A DNA stretch of 64,000 nt from Halopenitus malekzadehii (GCF_900108505.1 NZ_FNWU01000002.1:1-64000); one strand, 5' to 3'. Positions 26,254 to 37,145 are shown, counted from the first letter of the stretch. Made by a program: numbers and translations. Notes: generated by a model from the sequence alone, not told the origin.

Positions 26254-27468
26254 ATGAAGATTGCTCACGTCTACGACGAACACTACCGCGTTAGTCCAGA
26301 GAAGGGTTCTGTCGCAAAGGTGATTTATAACCTTGCGACAGCACAGGTAGAACTCGGGCACGACGTTACTGTACTTGAACGACAATGGTCTGGGCTACCA
26401 CAACAGGAGAAACAAGACGGAGTTCAGTTCACCCGCTTTCCGCTCTCCATTGGGTCTGATGTTGAAGGTGAGGAGATACCCTATAAGCAGATAAAGAGTC
26501 CCACTGGAATCCTGACTATGCTCTTTGATCGGTTTGAACTTGCGCTAAAGCTTCGGAGACACTTCAGGCAGACTGATTACGATATTGTTCACTTTCACGT
26601 CCCGTTTGTTGCGAACATCCTCATACACATTTATCCTACAATCAGAAGTAGAGCCGCATATACTGCCCATGTGGGCGAGGAGGACATACGTTTCGGGCTC
26701 TCAAGGGAAGGGCTTATCTCGTATCTTCTTTCGATTTTTTCCCCGGATCTCCACCTAATGCGACGTGCGGCTGCTTCTAGTGTTCTGAATGAACGACTAG
26801 CGGAAGAACTCCCTCTAAACGATATTGAAATCATTCCGAACGGTGTAGACGTTACTGAATATACTCCTGAGAACACCAACCTTGTCGATGTGAGATCTGA
26901 ATTCGGTATTGAGACACCGTTTGTCCTTTTCGTGGGAACAATCACACCACGCAAGGGCCCTGATATTCTGCTTGACGCCATCAAAATACTTGATGAGAAT
27001 GGTACTATTGGCGAGTTTAGCTTCGTATTCGCTGGAAACCAAGAGATTGAAAAGGAGTTTACGGCCGAGTTAGAAGAGCGTGCAGAGAATTTAACGACAG
27101 AGATCCATTTTCCAGGGTTTGTCACCCTCGAAGAGCTAAAAGCACTGTATGCCTCCTGTGATATCTTCACACTTCCATCACACGAAGAAGGAATGCCAAT
27201 GGTCGTTACTGAAGCGATGGCTTCTAAAAGTCCAATCGTGGCTACAAACGTATCAGGAATCCCCGAACAAGTTTACGAAGAAGAGAATGGTTATCTTGTT
27301 CCGCCAGACGATTCTATTTATCTCGCAGATAAAATTGGTTATTTAATAAATGACAAAGATAAGCGGATTCAAATGGGCGAAAAAAGCAGAAAATTTACAA
27401 TAGATGAATTCAGTTGGGAATCAATCGCCGAGAAGTATCTTATTCTATACAATTCAGAAATCATTTAA
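26254..27468 (+). CDS. GT4-family glycosyltransferase
   Basis: About 404 residues from the ATG at 26254. It starts MKIAHVYDEHYRVSPEKGS. The C-terminal domain has LFVGTITPRKGPDILLDAIK and HEEGMPMVVTEAMASKSPIV with the conserved Glu pair. It lies 57 bp after the preceding GT4 gene and probably shares its transcript. An in-frame ATG eight codons upstream is less likely as it adds non-conserved residues before the first beta strand. Confidence 0.92.
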   Translation: MKIAHVYDEHYRVSPEKGSVAKVIYNLATAQVELGHDVTVLERQWSGLPQQEKQDGVQFTRFPLSIGSDVEGEEIPYKQIKSPTGILTMLFDRFELALKLRRHFRQTDYDIVHFHVPFVANILIHIYPTIRSRAAYTAHVGEEDIRFGLSREGLISYLLSIFSPDLHLMRRAAASSVLNERLAEELPLNDIEIIPNGVDVTEYTPENTNLVDVRSEFGIETPFVLFVGTITPRKGPDILLDAIKILDENGTIGEFSFVFAGNQEIEKEFTAELEERAENLTTEIHFPGFVTLEELKALYASCDIFTLPSHEEGMPMVVTEAMASKSPIVATNVSGIPEQVYEEENGYLVPPDDSIYLADKIGYLINDKDKRIQMGEKSRKFTIDEFSWESIAEKYLILYNSEII

Positions 27469-27506
27469 CTCTATATTTGGTACTGCAGTCCCAGTTCACA
27501 ACCGGA

Positions 27507-28409
27507 TTATGGATACCTCGATCTTCCGGTGACATTAGAAATTCCATCAATCCACCCTTCTAGAAGCGGCTTGAGAGATTCAGTCTTACTGTTATATATA
27601 AGAAACCCTACCCGCCAAATCAGCCAGGCATGATAAAATATCATTGATCCTGTCTCCCGATTTTGTGGGAAAGACCGTAAGAAAAGAATGCTGTTTCTCA
27701 CCATATAGTATGTTGGAGTTGGACCATGAGCACTATCCGAACCCTCTGATACTTTGTGATATATTAACGTATCTGGGAGGGTAGCTATCTTATATCCATT
27801 ATTTCTCAATACTGTACAATAATGGCGGTCTTCTGTATAGATGAAATACTTCTCTGGTAGTAACCCAATGTCTCTGAAAACCTGGGCTCGAAAAAGAGCA
27901 CAACAATATGGGACAGTATCATTCTCTAAGATGGTGAACTGCTCTTTGGACGATGTATCTGTTATGTGATCGGTGATGCCAGTCCTCCAATTTATTTTTC
28001 CTTGAAGAAACCAAGTTTTATCGGTACCAGGATAATGGTTTATTTTTGGGGTAACAATACCGATTTTTTCATACTGATTTAAAATTGTCACTAACTTGTG
28101 AAGGATATTTTTATCTGGGAATAAGATATCATTATTTAAGACCCAGATGTAATCTGCTCCTCTTTGGAGAGCCTCTCTGATCCCCGCATTTATTCCGCCG
28201 GCAAACCCTCGATTTGAATCTAGAAATATTGTTTCGATATCCTCAAATTCTTCATCTAGCCGCTCCCCCGAACCATCAGATGAGCCGTTATCAACGAGTA
28301 TTGGAGATATATTTTCATAATCGATTTCTAATAGAGATTCGATGCAAGATGAGGTATCCTCATAATTATTCCAATTTAGTATAATTGGGATAACTAACTG
28401 GTTGGTCAT
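27507..28409 (-). CDS. GT2-family glycosyltransferase
   Basis: A 300-residue inverting glycosyltransferase of the GT-A fold, rhamnosyltransferase-like. It begins VIPIILNWNNYEDTSSCIES, has VDNGSSDGS, FLDSNRGFAGGINAGI and the metal-binding VLNNDILF (DxD-equivalent N-D, about 93-100). It lies on the opposite strand, convergent with the GT4 gene before it. The presence of rml genes downstream makes rhamnose a candidate donor sugar, but that is inference. No transmembrane helix. Confidence 0.9.
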   Translation of the reverse strand: MTNQLVIPIILNWNNYEDTSSCIESLLEIDYENISPILVDNGSSDGSGERLDEEFEDIETIFLDSNRGFAGGINAGIREALQRGADYIWVLNNDILFPDKNILHKLVTILNQYEKIGIVTPKINHYPGTDKTWFLQGKINWRTGITDHITDTSSKEQFTILENDTVPYCCALFRAQVFRDIGLLPEKYFIYTEDRHYCTVLRNNGYKIATLPDTLIYHKVSEGSDSAHGPTPTYYMVRNSILFLRSFPQNRETGSMIFYHAWLIWRVGFLIYNSKTESLKPLLEGWIDGISNVTGRSRYP

Positions 28410-28615
28410 AAGGGGGCCACCATATTACTTAAAAACGATAGATTAGGTGTCTTACAATTCATAATAACCCCAGATCAGTGGGAATTATATCTCCACCTGC
28501 CATATAGTTTGGTATTGAACCAGACGTCTTCATCATTTCGCAATATGTAGAAGATTAAACCGGATGAATATAAGAGGGTGGGGTCATACTGTGTTTCCAA
28601 GAAGATACTCAAAAT
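28410..28615. other. divergent promoter region
   Basis: AT-rich spacer between divergent genes. AATATAAG (28567-28574) is a TATA-like element for the oxidoreductase gene about 42 bp downstream. No other feature is seen. Confidence 0.4.
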
Positions 28616-29674
28616 ATGTCAAGTATCAATACAGCTATAATTGGTTATGGAGTTGCTGGTAAAACAATCCACCATCCGATTCTTAACTCCCATCCTGAAG
28701 TTAACCTCATTGCGATCTGTGACAGGGATACATCTCGGTTACGGGATGTGAATTCGGAGTCAATTGAGACATTTTCTGATTTAGAGAATATGCTTGACTC
28801 CCAAGAAATAGACTCTGTTCATATTTGTACACCCGCTCAGACTCACCTCCCTGTTCTGGAAACAGTTCTTGAATATCGTATCCCTGTTCTTATTGAGAAA
28901 CCTGCTGCTCCAACTACTAGTGAAGTTGAAAAAATGGAAAAACTCGCGTCAGACGCTAATACGACTGTATCAGTTGTCCATAATAAGTTATTCACACCTT
29001 TTGCAGAAAAAGCACGCCGGTCAATTCAAAATGGAGAGATTGGGGACATTGTCTCTGTCTCTATGATATTTTCTGAGCCCCGTGACCTTACCGAGACTGA
29101 ACGCGGTGAGTGGGTTTTCGATCTGCCTGGCGGCGAGATTGGTGAAGGTTTCGTACACCAAGCGTACCTCCCTCTTGCTTTCGTAGACAGACTGGGTGGG
29201 ATTAAAAACATCTCAAAATATAATTTCAAAGGGTATGCAGACCCGATTGAATTCGATGGGGTAAGCATAGAAGCTAGTGATAGATCTGGAGACATATCAA
29301 TCACAATCAAAATACATACGAATTCAGCTTCACGAGACACTTTACTTATCCAAGGCACAAAAGGAGATATAGAGATTGACTTCATGAAGAAAGATATGTA
29401 CCTAAACGACACATTCTCAGACGGAAATGCTGTAAATGCTAAGGATTTCCTAATTAATCACCTTCGATTAATTGGCCAACTAACTTCAAATGTGCTTCAA
29501 GAAGGAGCAGATAAATTACGATACGAGCTACTGGATGCAAACCCATATGAATCGGAGGGTCATTACCGGCAGATCACTCAATACGTACAATCAGTCAAGA
29601 ATGGTACTCAACCACCTGTCACACTAGAGGATGCCCATAATTGCGTACAGCTTCTTGAGGAACTCGAAAGATAG
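28616..29674 (+). CDS. Gfo/Idh/MocA-family oxidoreductase
   Basis: A 352-residue NAD(P)-dependent sugar dehydrogenase. The Rossmann motif GYGVAGKTIHHPIL (G-x-G-x-x-G, about 9-22) is followed by ICDRD, HICTPAQTHLPVLE and the family marker EKPAAPTTSE (about 95-104). A glyceraldehyde-3-phosphate-dehydrogenase-like C-terminal domain completes it. Members make keto- or amino-sugar precursors for surface glycans; the substrate is not predictable. Transcribed alone, downstream of IS-free sequence but followed by IS630 debris. Confidence 0.9.
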   Translation: MSSINTAIIGYGVAGKTIHHPILNSHPEVNLIAICDRDTSRLRDVNSESIETFSDLENMLDSQEIDSVHICTPAQTHLPVLETVLEYRIPVLIEKPAAPTTSEVEKMEKLASDANTTVSVVHNKLFTPFAEKARRSIQNGEIGDIVSVSMIFSEPRDLTETERGEWVFDLPGGEIGEGFVHQAYLPLAFVDRLGGIKNISKYNFKGYADPIEFDGVSIEASDRSGDISITIKIHTNSASRDTLLIQGTKGDIEIDFMKKDMYLNDTFSDGNAVNAKDFLINHLRLIGQLTSNVLQEGADKLRYELLDANPYESEGHYRQITQYVQSVKNGTQPPVTLEDAHNCVQLLEELER

Positions 29675-29847
29675 TCCAAATATAAACTGATTTTGAGGGC
29701 GTTCCCCGACCTTATGCGCCGAGGGCGAAGCCCGACGCTACCTTATGAAATTATACTTACAATAATCTGTGGAGTCATTTTTCGATACGGAAGCACGTTA
29801 TTCGACTCGCAAAACCACTCAAGGGTTTCGCCAGGTGGCGGGTATAC

Positions 29848-30003
29848 TCACCGACTTAGATATTGATAGATTCCGAGCGGACTGATTTTATCCAGTGGTG
29901 AGCGGATTCTTGCACGAAGCTCATCAAGCGTTCCGAAGTACCTATTCCCGAGTGCAGATCTCAATTGTCGCCAACACTCCTCTATTGGATTGAGCTTCGC
30001 CAT
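29848..30003 (-). pseudogene. IS630-family transposase C-terminal remnant
   Basis: The minus strand encodes AKLNPIEECWRQLRSALGNR, then GTLDELRARIRS and a stop at 29848. LNPIEE is the C-terminal catalytic-Glu motif of IS630-family DDE transposases. The rest of the gene is not recognisable upstream (30004-30565), so this is a decayed end. Confidence 0.75.
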
Positions 30004-30565
30004 CCTAGTGAAGCCAACGATCTCTACTGCCCACCACCTATGGCGGCACTATACGACCTCTAGAGCGTGGGGTTCACGGTGTGAGGGAGTTACTGCTCCC
30101 ACACGACCGGTAAGGGAATACGGAGGAAAGTAAATTCACTTGTAGCCATTTAGCTTTCCGTCTTGGGGAGAGGCCAAACGGCGAAGCCCGCGTCACTGTC
30201 GCGGGATACTCCATGAGGTCTACGTTCTCGGACACAACATTGTTGGCAAGTTGAGGATGGCTCGAACGATTTGCTTGATCGTTACTGACTAAGTTGGGCA
30301 AGAACTCATCGACAATGATGGACGCTCTGAGAAACGGTGTGAGTTTGATTAAATGGGATGCCTCGTTTTGACAGAAGTTACGGTTGCTGGCGAAATGGAG
30401 CTCTCGCAAGAGCGAGAACCGACTTCATATTCTTCCGTATGAAACGTATTAACAATTTCAGTTCTTCCTCAATCCTACGGCGTTCGGAAATGTTGTTCCT
30501 AGTTAGCGAACCAGATGAAAATACACGAAAAAGTGTGGAGAACCCTCTATCTAGAATTATGTATT
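30004..30565. other. non-coding, likely mobile-element debris
   Basis: No functional gene is supported. A minus-strand frame from about 30409 to 30074 (starting MRELHFASNRN) has no recognised family and is probably debris. A GCTCTCGCAAGAGCG hairpin lies near 30400-30414. Confidence 0.35.
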
Positions 30566-31669
30566 TTAATGGTCGTCACTCAAATCGGAATATAACTCTA
30601 TTAGATTATTACAGATTATATCCCAAGACAGTTCTGACTCGACTTTCTCAGTAATGGCCTGTTCCATATTCTTCTGCGTTCTTGATGAAGAGAGGATCCT
30701 GCAGATACCCTCACTCAGTAAGTCCGGTTCATTTGGCGGAACGATAATTCCCGTTTCGTGGTTATCTACTGCTTCGGGGAGACTTCCCACGTTTGTCACC
30801 ACAACGGGTGTCTTAAACTGATATGAAATAGTAAGGACACCACTTTGGGATCCACTTGTATACGGTAGTACTACGATCTCCGCATTTCGGAAAAGAGGTC
30901 CAACCCTCTCATCTGGAATAAATTCATTATAAATAGTAATATAGTCTTCCTTCAAAAGATTGTCTGGCATATATGAGTCAATATCTCCTTTCCCGGCAAT
31001 TGTAAAGGTTGCTTCCGGACAACGGTTACGTATCTGGGGTATGGCCTTTGCAAGAACACTTATCCCCTTGTAGTCTGCCAGAAGCCCAAAAAAGAGTACA
31101 TTATTATTGGGCATTGAATCAGTATCTTCTCCGTTATCGACTTCTTCGTAGTAGCGATATGTTCCATGACTAATCACGACGACCTTATCTTCTGGAATAC
31201 CGCGCGATAATAATATCTCTTTCAAATAATCTCCGTGTACAATAATTTTGTCAGCATATCTTCGCATATGACTTTTCGAAAAAGAATAGATGTTAGTACG
31301 GTCGTATAAGGTCACGTCGTTCACTTCCTCTGGCTCATGATCAGTATATAGAATCGGATACTCAGAGATGAATGGTAACACGGGATTTAGCCAAAGAAAA
31401 CCCTGTGTGATGTGGATTACATCTGGGTCGATTGTTTTTATCTGTTTTATAATACGAACATAGGTTAATGGGTTAAGACACCTGAGGAGTGTTTTGAGGT
31501 TGGTTGATATCCCGATCGGATTTATATAAATATTTTCATCGAAAAAGTCTTCGTTCAGATTCCGCTGAGCAACAATTGCATGTACATTATGGCCCTTATC
31601 TGCTAGTGAATGTGCGATCTCAGCTGCATAGAGCGGAGTGCCCGACAAGTGGAAAAGCAGTATTTTCAT
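30566..31669 (-). CDS. GT4-family glycosyltransferase
   Basis: A 367-residue GT-B glycosyltransferase. The start is MKILLFHLSGTPLYAAEIAH, the donor domain has VLFFGLLADYKGISVLAKAI, and PYTSGSQSGVLTISYQFKTP then NVGSLPEAVDNHETG form the nucleotide-sugar site; the canonical first Glu is replaced by a Ser/Gln-rich stretch, as in a subset of family 4. It is divergent from the next GT4 gene (169 bp), so each has its own promoter. Confidence 0.9.
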   Translation of the reverse strand: MKILLFHLSGTPLYAAEIAHSLADKGHNVHAIVAQRNLNEDFFDENIYINPIGISTNLKTLLRCLNPLTYVRIIKQIKTIDPDVIHITQGFLWLNPVLPFISEYPILYTDHEPEEVNDVTLYDRTNIYSFSKSHMRRYADKIIVHGDYLKEILLSRGIPEDKVVVISHGTYRYYEEVDNGEDTDSMPNNNVLFFGLLADYKGISVLAKAIPQIRNRCPEATFTIAGKGDIDSYMPDNLLKEDYITIYNEFIPDERVGPLFRNAEIVVLPYTSGSQSGVLTISYQFKTPVVVTNVGSLPEAVDNHETGIIVPPNEPDLLSEGICRILSSSRTQKNMEQAITEKVESELSWDIICNNLIELYSDLSDDH

Positions 31670-31838
31670 AGTAGAGAATCCTTCACAGGTTTAATGGTCG
31701 TTTCGGAATTGATTACGCTTAGGACTGTGCCCGTTCTAGTAGAATCTAGAAGTCAAAGACAAGAGGATGACGGATACACTCTCAAATTGAGAAAACAAGG
31801 ACTTCATCATCACGGTAAAGATACCTGATAAGAGAAGG

Positions 31839-33026
31839 ATGAATATATTACAACTCTCGCAGACAACAATCTACCCCCCTAAGAGTGGAGGCGAACATCG
31901 AACCCATGGATTAGTAACTTCATTTCCTGACCTGGGTCACACCGTTCAAAGATATTGTGTTGGTGGTCTCTTTTCGAATCATTCTTTCCCCGAGATCGAG
32001 TCAAAAATACAAATTTCTAGAAACTACACTGAAATACGGCCTATATGTCCCCTTTATGACCTTCCGAGCATTCCTGCATCAGTATTAGAAGTACCTGGGA
32101 CGTGGACAGGACCAATATTAAAAGTGTTTCCACAGCAAGAACTAATTAACCAGATAGAAGAAGCGGATGTAATCCTTGCTGAGGGACCTCATTTGGTTCG
32201 TCCTGCTGTGCAACTTAGCGAGAATAGTGTCATCTTGTATTCAAGCCATAATGTGGAAATAGATCGTTGGAGCCATTTACAGAATACCTATCTTAAAGAT
32301 AGATACTATAACTCTCTTAAGAAGAGCGAATCATTTGCCGTATCGGAATCTGACGGGGTAATATGTGTCTCGGAACAGGATCTCCAGCGGTTCTCTGAAA
32401 TATATGGATCGGTGTCTAATCCTGTGATCGTTCCGAATGGAACATACGAGTCAAATATTCATAACAACGTTGATCGGTCAAGTTCTAATGTGCGGAAAGA
32501 TCTTGGTATTGATTTAGATCAGACCGTCGCTCTATTCGTAGGGAGCGATTATGGCCCGAACGTGGATGCTGCTCGAAAAATTGTAACGTGGTCTGAACAA
32601 GCATGTGATGAAAACCAGGATATCCATTTCCTTCTTGTCGGTAATGTAGGGAATAGAATTGACGCTGATAATAACCATCTAACTGTAACTGGTTTTGTTG
32701 ATAATATCGAACCAATGTACGCCTGCGCCGATATTGCATTAAACCCAATCACAGATGGTGCGGGTTCCAATATTAAAATTATTGACTATCTTGCTCGGGG
32801 TCTCCCCGTTATATCAACTCCGTTTGGAGTACGCGGATTTGAATTTGAAGAGAATACCATTATTATTAATGAGATCGAGTCGATATATAACCGGGTTAAA
32901 GAGTATGGCTCCGGCAGTAAGCAAATACAACAAAGAAAGATACAAACTGTTGCCTCCAAATACACTTGGCACACCCTATCGAAGAAATTGTTGTCATATT
33001 TAGGTGAGAATTTTAATGCTGAATAA
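31839..33026 (+). CDS. GT4-family glycosyltransferase
   Basis: A 395-residue GT4 protein starting MNILQLSQTTIYPPKSGGEH. Motifs: ALFVGSDYGPNVDAARKIV (about 229-247), FLLVGNVG and the donor site GAGSNIKIIDYLARGLPVIS (about 307-326) with the Lys/Glu-type pattern of glycan GT4 enzymes. GAGAAGG 8 bp before the ATG is a Shine-Dalgarno. The 3' end overlaps the following membrane protein by 11 nt, so the two are co-translated. Confidence 0.9.
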   Translation: MNILQLSQTTIYPPKSGGEHRTHGLVTSFPDLGHTVQRYCVGGLFSNHSFPEIESKIQISRNYTEIRPICPLYDLPSIPASVLEVPGTWTGPILKVFPQQELINQIEEADVILAEGPHLVRPAVQLSENSVILYSSHNVEIDRWSHLQNTYLKDRYYNSLKKSESFAVSESDGVICVSEQDLQRFSEIYGSVSNPVIVPNGTYESNIHNNVDRSSSNVRKDLGIDLDQTVALFVGSDYGPNVDAARKIVTWSEQACDENQDIHFLLVGNVGNRIDADNNHLTVTGFVDNIEPMYACADIALNPITDGAGSNIKIIDYLARGLPVISTPFGVRGFEFEENTIIINEIESIYNRVKEYGSGSKQIQQRKIQTVASKYTWHTLSKKLLSYLGENFNAE

Positions 33027-34722
33027 AAAATTGGACCTCATCGTAGCGAATTGCGCCTTTGTTATTGGGATTATTGGCGTAAGAGTTCAATCACCTGGTT
33101 TGTTGGGTGGTTCTTTGATTGTTCTTTCAACTCTATATTACCTTAACGCATCAACATATCATCTGGGCGGAATTGTACTTCTCTTAGTGCTTATGGCGCC
33201 AATTAATTCCTCTGGTTGGCTTTATGGGATTGATTCACATACTGCAGCTGCGCAATCAAAAGCAATAATGGGTGGTTGGCCTCTTACTGGTTCAAATTTA
33301 GGCGGTGTTGGAACTGGCTATCCCATTCTATACTTCCTTGCTTCTATAGTATCTATTATAACTGGGGCCGGACTTATTCCAGAAACATCGAATCAACTTC
33401 TTACGTCACAGTTACTCCCTATAATATTCGTGTTCCTTGCGGTCTCTGTGGCGGCCTTCTATTCTAAGAGATTGATTTCGGAGTCATCTCTATCGATATC
33501 CAACGGAGGAATTATAATCGCTCCTATACTTTGTTGGACTCCAATGTTTATATTCCACACGGTTTTCCAACGCAGATCTCTATCTATATTATTATTGGTT
33601 TCTACATCCGCACTTCTAATGCGTTATCACAAGAGCATAGACAGGCGATATCTCCCTCTATTAATTGTTCTTATTATATCAACAATACTCACAAATCACC
33701 TATCTGGGTTTCTTTTGCTCCTCCTCGTTGGTAGTCAATTTGCACATATAGTTGTTAAACACTGGGACAATTTGCGTAACAACCTTATGAGGTATTCCCT
33801 GATTCTCCTCATAACTTTATTAATTCACCAATTATGGTCTACATTCGCGGGATATGGGGGAGAATATACTCTTGTAGGATTTTTCCAATTAAGATTGATC
33901 GAAACGCAAGAAATTCTCGCGTCTCTAGGGCTTGCTCCAAAATTACACTCCGCAGTTTTCCCAAACCAATCGTCACCTTCATCCCTGGTTTATTTCAGGG
34001 AATTTATAGCGAGGTGGCTATTCCAGGTATTACTCGCAATTGGAATTTCCGCATCATGCATCTATTCGATACGGAGAGACAAAGACGATTATAGAATTCA
34101 TATATTTTATCTTGGGATACTTGTTGCTACCTCTGGTGTTGCAGCTGTGATCATCAACCGTGTTCCTAGTATAACAATTTTTGAGATAAACCCGATGCGG
34201 GTATTCACAGTCTTTGTATTGGTAGCTGGTGGAGTTGCAATGCATGGCTACGTAGTTTTAGATCGAATTCTTCCGTCTCGACAGATTTTTACTAGAACTG
34301 CTATACTTTTGTTCATAGTCTTGGGGGTGATAATGGTCCCTCCGCATTACATCTCCTCTACTCCACCGGACTATCAAAGTGGAAGTTTGGATCCCCGAAT
34401 TGGGCCCAGATTACATTCTTTATCAGACTTTACGGAAGAATATGGAGAATATAATCAATTGATTGGAGATGTAATTGTCCGTGCTGCGATTCAACCTAAG
34501 ACTGGTCAGGAGGTGAATGGACATCACGATGAAATTCGGTCCGGTACAATATCGTCAAATTCAGCAATAGTACTAACGGCCCAGAATCGGTATGTCTATT
34601 CAGCCAGGTATCAGAAATCGGGAAACCAATTCATTACAATTAATCCCTATAATATATTTAATAAATTCAATAAACATAATAGGATCTATGATAATGGGGA
34701 TAACTATGTTTATACGAAATGA
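33016..34722 (+). CDS. polytopic membrane protein, polymerase or membrane GT-like
   Basis: About 568 residues with roughly 11-12 hydrophobic helices across 10-450 and a soluble C-terminal tail (about 455-568). It resembles large glycan-cluster membrane proteins such as oligosaccharide polymerases or GT-C-type transferases; no GT-C acidic pair was identified, so the class is open. The start at 33016 (MLNKKLD) overlaps the upstream GT4 gene by 11 nt; a start at 33004 is also in frame. It is very AT-rich (Ile-rich), unlike the chromosome core. Confidence 0.7.
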   Translation: MLNKKLDLIVANCAFVIGIIGVRVQSPGLLGGSLIVLSTLYYLNASTYHLGGIVLLLVLMAPINSSGWLYGIDSHTAAAQSKAIMGGWPLTGSNLGGVGTGYPILYFLASIVSIITGAGLIPETSNQLLTSQLLPIIFVFLAVSVAAFYSKRLISESSLSISNGGIIIAPILCWTPMFIFHTVFQRRSLSILLLVSTSALLMRYHKSIDRRYLPLLIVLIISTILTNHLSGFLLLLLVGSQFAHIVVKHWDNLRNNLMRYSLILLITLLIHQLWSTFAGYGGEYTLVGFFQLRLIETQEILASLGLAPKLHSAVFPNQSSPSSLVYFREFIARWLFQVLLAIGISASCIYSIRRDKDDYRIHIFYLGILVATSGVAAVIINRVPSITIFEINPMRVFTVFVLVAGGVAMHGYVVLDRILPSRQIFTRTAILLFIVLGVIMVPPHYISSTPPDYQSGSLDPRIGPRLHSLSDFTEEYGEYNQLIGDVIVRAAIQPKTGQEVNGHHDEIRSGTISSNSAIVLTAQNRYVYSARYQKSGNQFITINPYNIFNKFNKHNRIYDNGDNYVYTK

Positions 34723-35000
34723 CCATAGCCCATATAATAATCTGTTTGTTAGTATGAAACGGTATATCGTCTTGTGATTAACTACTTGGAGTACCTACCG
34801 ACGTTCCTCTGTAACGGGCGTCACCTCTAATTCTGACTATGCGAAGAGTTCATCAACTTGTGACGCTGGCCAGGGTGGTCGTCTTTCACAGTGTATCCAC
34901 CCTAGTAATCGCTCTTGGGTAGAGGATTGATGGTCGGATCTCAGCAATAGCTGGAAGTCACAGCGGGCACGGGCGGCGCGGACGCGCTACCCGACGAAAT
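34723..35000. other. intergenic left flank of the IS1595 remnant
   Basis: No gene is visible in this 278-bp spacer. The right part (34960-35000) becomes GC-rich and runs into the IS1595 debris. Confidence 0.35.
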
Positions 35001-35879
35001 ATGTTCCCGTTGAGGACGTTCGTCTCGGAGCGTCGTGCGGCGAATTTGCTGGCACAGATTCGCTGGCGTGATGGCGTCTATTACCCGCGCTGCCGTGTCA
35101 AATCGATAATTTGGTATGCAGCTATCAGGTTTTTCAGCGGTATCTGTGTGAGAATTGCGGACGGAGTTTCAGCGACAAGACTGGCATAGTTTTTGAACAC
35201 TCGGCAGTAGCGCTCAGAAAGTGGTTTCTTGCTGTCTACGCCTACATCCGATTCAACACCAGCCTTCGGCAACTAGACGTTGAAATTGACGTGTCGTTCA
35301 ATACGGTGTATCGGCGCGTCCAGCGCTTCCTGCGGGCACTGGACGTGCCTCGAATCACACTGCAAGACCGGTTGAGGTTGATGAGTTGTACGTGAAAGTG
35401 GGGAGAAAAGGCGCGAGCGCGACAGACGGTCGCGCTCACGTGGCCTGTCCACACGCGGACGTGGAACGTATCTGGAGGATAAGCCACCGGTCTTCATCAT
35501 TGCCGACCGCGGGAGTGGAGAGACGTACGTTCACCCGGTGAAAGCCGCCGAGGAATCGACGATACGACTCCTGCTTGATGACCACCAGCAGGAGTCATTG
35601 ACTGTCTCGCGGACGGCTTTCGAGCCTGCGAGCCACTGGAAGCGGACGACGCCTTCGACCGACAGTGCGTCGTCCACGGCGCGAGAGAATACGCTGATGA
35701 AGAGGTGCACGTCAACACCTGCGAGAGTCACGCCTCGCTGACGCGACGGTGGCTCTCGTCACATCGAGGAATGTCTAAAGACAACCCACACCGTACGTGA
35801 GAGCCTTTCAGCTACGACAACGCTTCGAGCCAAACTCGGGGATGCAGCGCTCAAAACAATCCTCGAAGCTGCGCTATGA
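35001..35879 (+). pseudogene. IS1595-family (ISH4-like) transposase, frameshifted
   Basis: Pieces of one transposase lie in successive frames: an N-terminal part (LLAQIRWRDGVYYPRCR), then RYLCENCGRSFSDKTG completing the zinc-binding N-domain, FEHSAVALRKWFLAVYAYIR, the VDELYVK catalytic Asp region near 35385, FIIADRGSG near 35495, and a C-terminal LGDAALKTILEAAL ending at 35879. Several frame breaks separate the pieces. The order matches IS1595-family transposases, so this is a dead copy between glycan genes. Confidence 0.72.
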
Positions 35880-35988
35880 TACCACCAACAATCACTTACC
35901 CAAGAGCGTATGGAATTTTCTTCAAAACGACCGGCTTGGTCGCACTAAACCACCATCCTTAGTAGAATCCTTTCTCTTGGACTAAAAT

Positions 35989-36729
35989 ATGACGGATATT
36001 GATCCACTAGTACCACAACTTCGGGCAGAGGTTAAGAATCTAGACCCGAGCGTTAGAAGTAGATTTTTAGAATATCTCGATGTACACGAATCATATTTTC
36101 AGGGAATTGTCGCTGCTGTAACTAATAATATTGATGGAAGAATCCTGGAAGTTGGATCAGTACCCTGCCATATAACATTCCTATTAAAAGAAATAGGCTA
36201 TGATATTAAAGGATTGGACATTGACCCATCAGTCATCGAGGATTTCATGGAACGAAATCAACTAGAGATCTACCAATGTGACGTTGAGAGGGATAAATTT
36301 CCAGCAGAAGACAATTCATTTGATGGAGTGATTTTCACGGAGGTACTTGAGCATCTTCATATAAATCCGATTCATACTTTTGAGGAAATTAAAAGGGTAT
36401 TAAAACCAAATGGGAAACTTATCCTTACTACCCCCAATGTACTTTCTTTCTCCAATCTTTATTCTCTCCTTACAGAAGGAATCATAGTAGACCCATATGA
36501 ACAATTTATGAAGTTAGAAAAAGTTGGTCATATGGGCCATATTCGAGAATACACAGCAGGTGAAGTAGGGTCTTTACTGGAGAATACTGGGTTTACCGTC
36601 GATTCACATAGTTATATGAACTGGATGGATAAGACCTGGAGCGAGAGGTCATTAAGTTCTAACCTTGCTATACTATCATCTAAAATCCTACCAATTGGGA
36701 GGTTTCATTTGTTTATTGCCAGTTTATAA
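35989..36729 (+). CDS. class I SAM-dependent methyltransferase
   Basis: A 246-residue methyltransferase with motif I ILEVGSVPCHITF (about 49-61; the Gly-rich loop is atypical), acidic motif II GLDIDPS (about 73-79), and FDGVIFTEVLEHLH (about 112-125). The C-terminal half has helices common to cyclopropane/UbiE-like enzymes. Context suggests methylation of a sugar or lipid-linked glycan. It lies just after the IS1595 debris with AT-rich codon use. Confidence 0.85.
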   Translation: MTDIDPLVPQLRAEVKNLDPSVRSRFLEYLDVHESYFQGIVAAVTNNIDGRILEVGSVPCHITFLLKEIGYDIKGLDIDPSVIEDFMERNQLEIYQCDVERDKFPAEDNSFDGVIFTEVLEHLHINPIHTFEEIKRVLKPNGKLILTTPNVLSFSNLYSLLTEGIIVDPYEQFMKLEKVGHMGHIREYTAGEVGSLLENTGFTVDSHSYMNWMDKTWSERSLSSNLAILSSKILPIGRFHLFIASL

Positions 36730-37145
36730 TTTCTATGAGGGAATTCGTTCTGGATTCTGAATGTGGATTTATCACCTGCGCCTGTAGGCGGTGATTGACC
36801 TCAACTGAAAGGGCAGGAGGATTGTGGGCGTAGCCGGCCAAGCGATGTATCCGATACTGCGCACCACTATAAAACATAGCTCCGATACCGCGTGCTTGCA
36901 TCTAGTGTAATCATAGAAAAGCGTATAGTCTTCGAGAAGGAACTCAACTCATTCCTCAACCAGAACGGCGTTACCTACGATGGCCCTTTGTGAAGCGATG
37001 ACGGGCATTAATTCCTGTGAACTTACTCCCAGGGTTATGTAGCGTGAGTTTCCTGTTCACTGATATACGCCTAATCCCCAGTCCGGCTCAACCCCGACAT
37101 TCGGAAGCGGATCGGCAATTCCCTGCGGATTACTCAGATGGCACG
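36730..37145. other. intergenic, possible IS end
   Basis: No gene is seen. CTGAAAGGGCAGGAGGATTG (about 36805-36824) weakly recalls the IS200/IS605-like right ends at 10447 and 11024, so debris is possible. Confidence 0.3.
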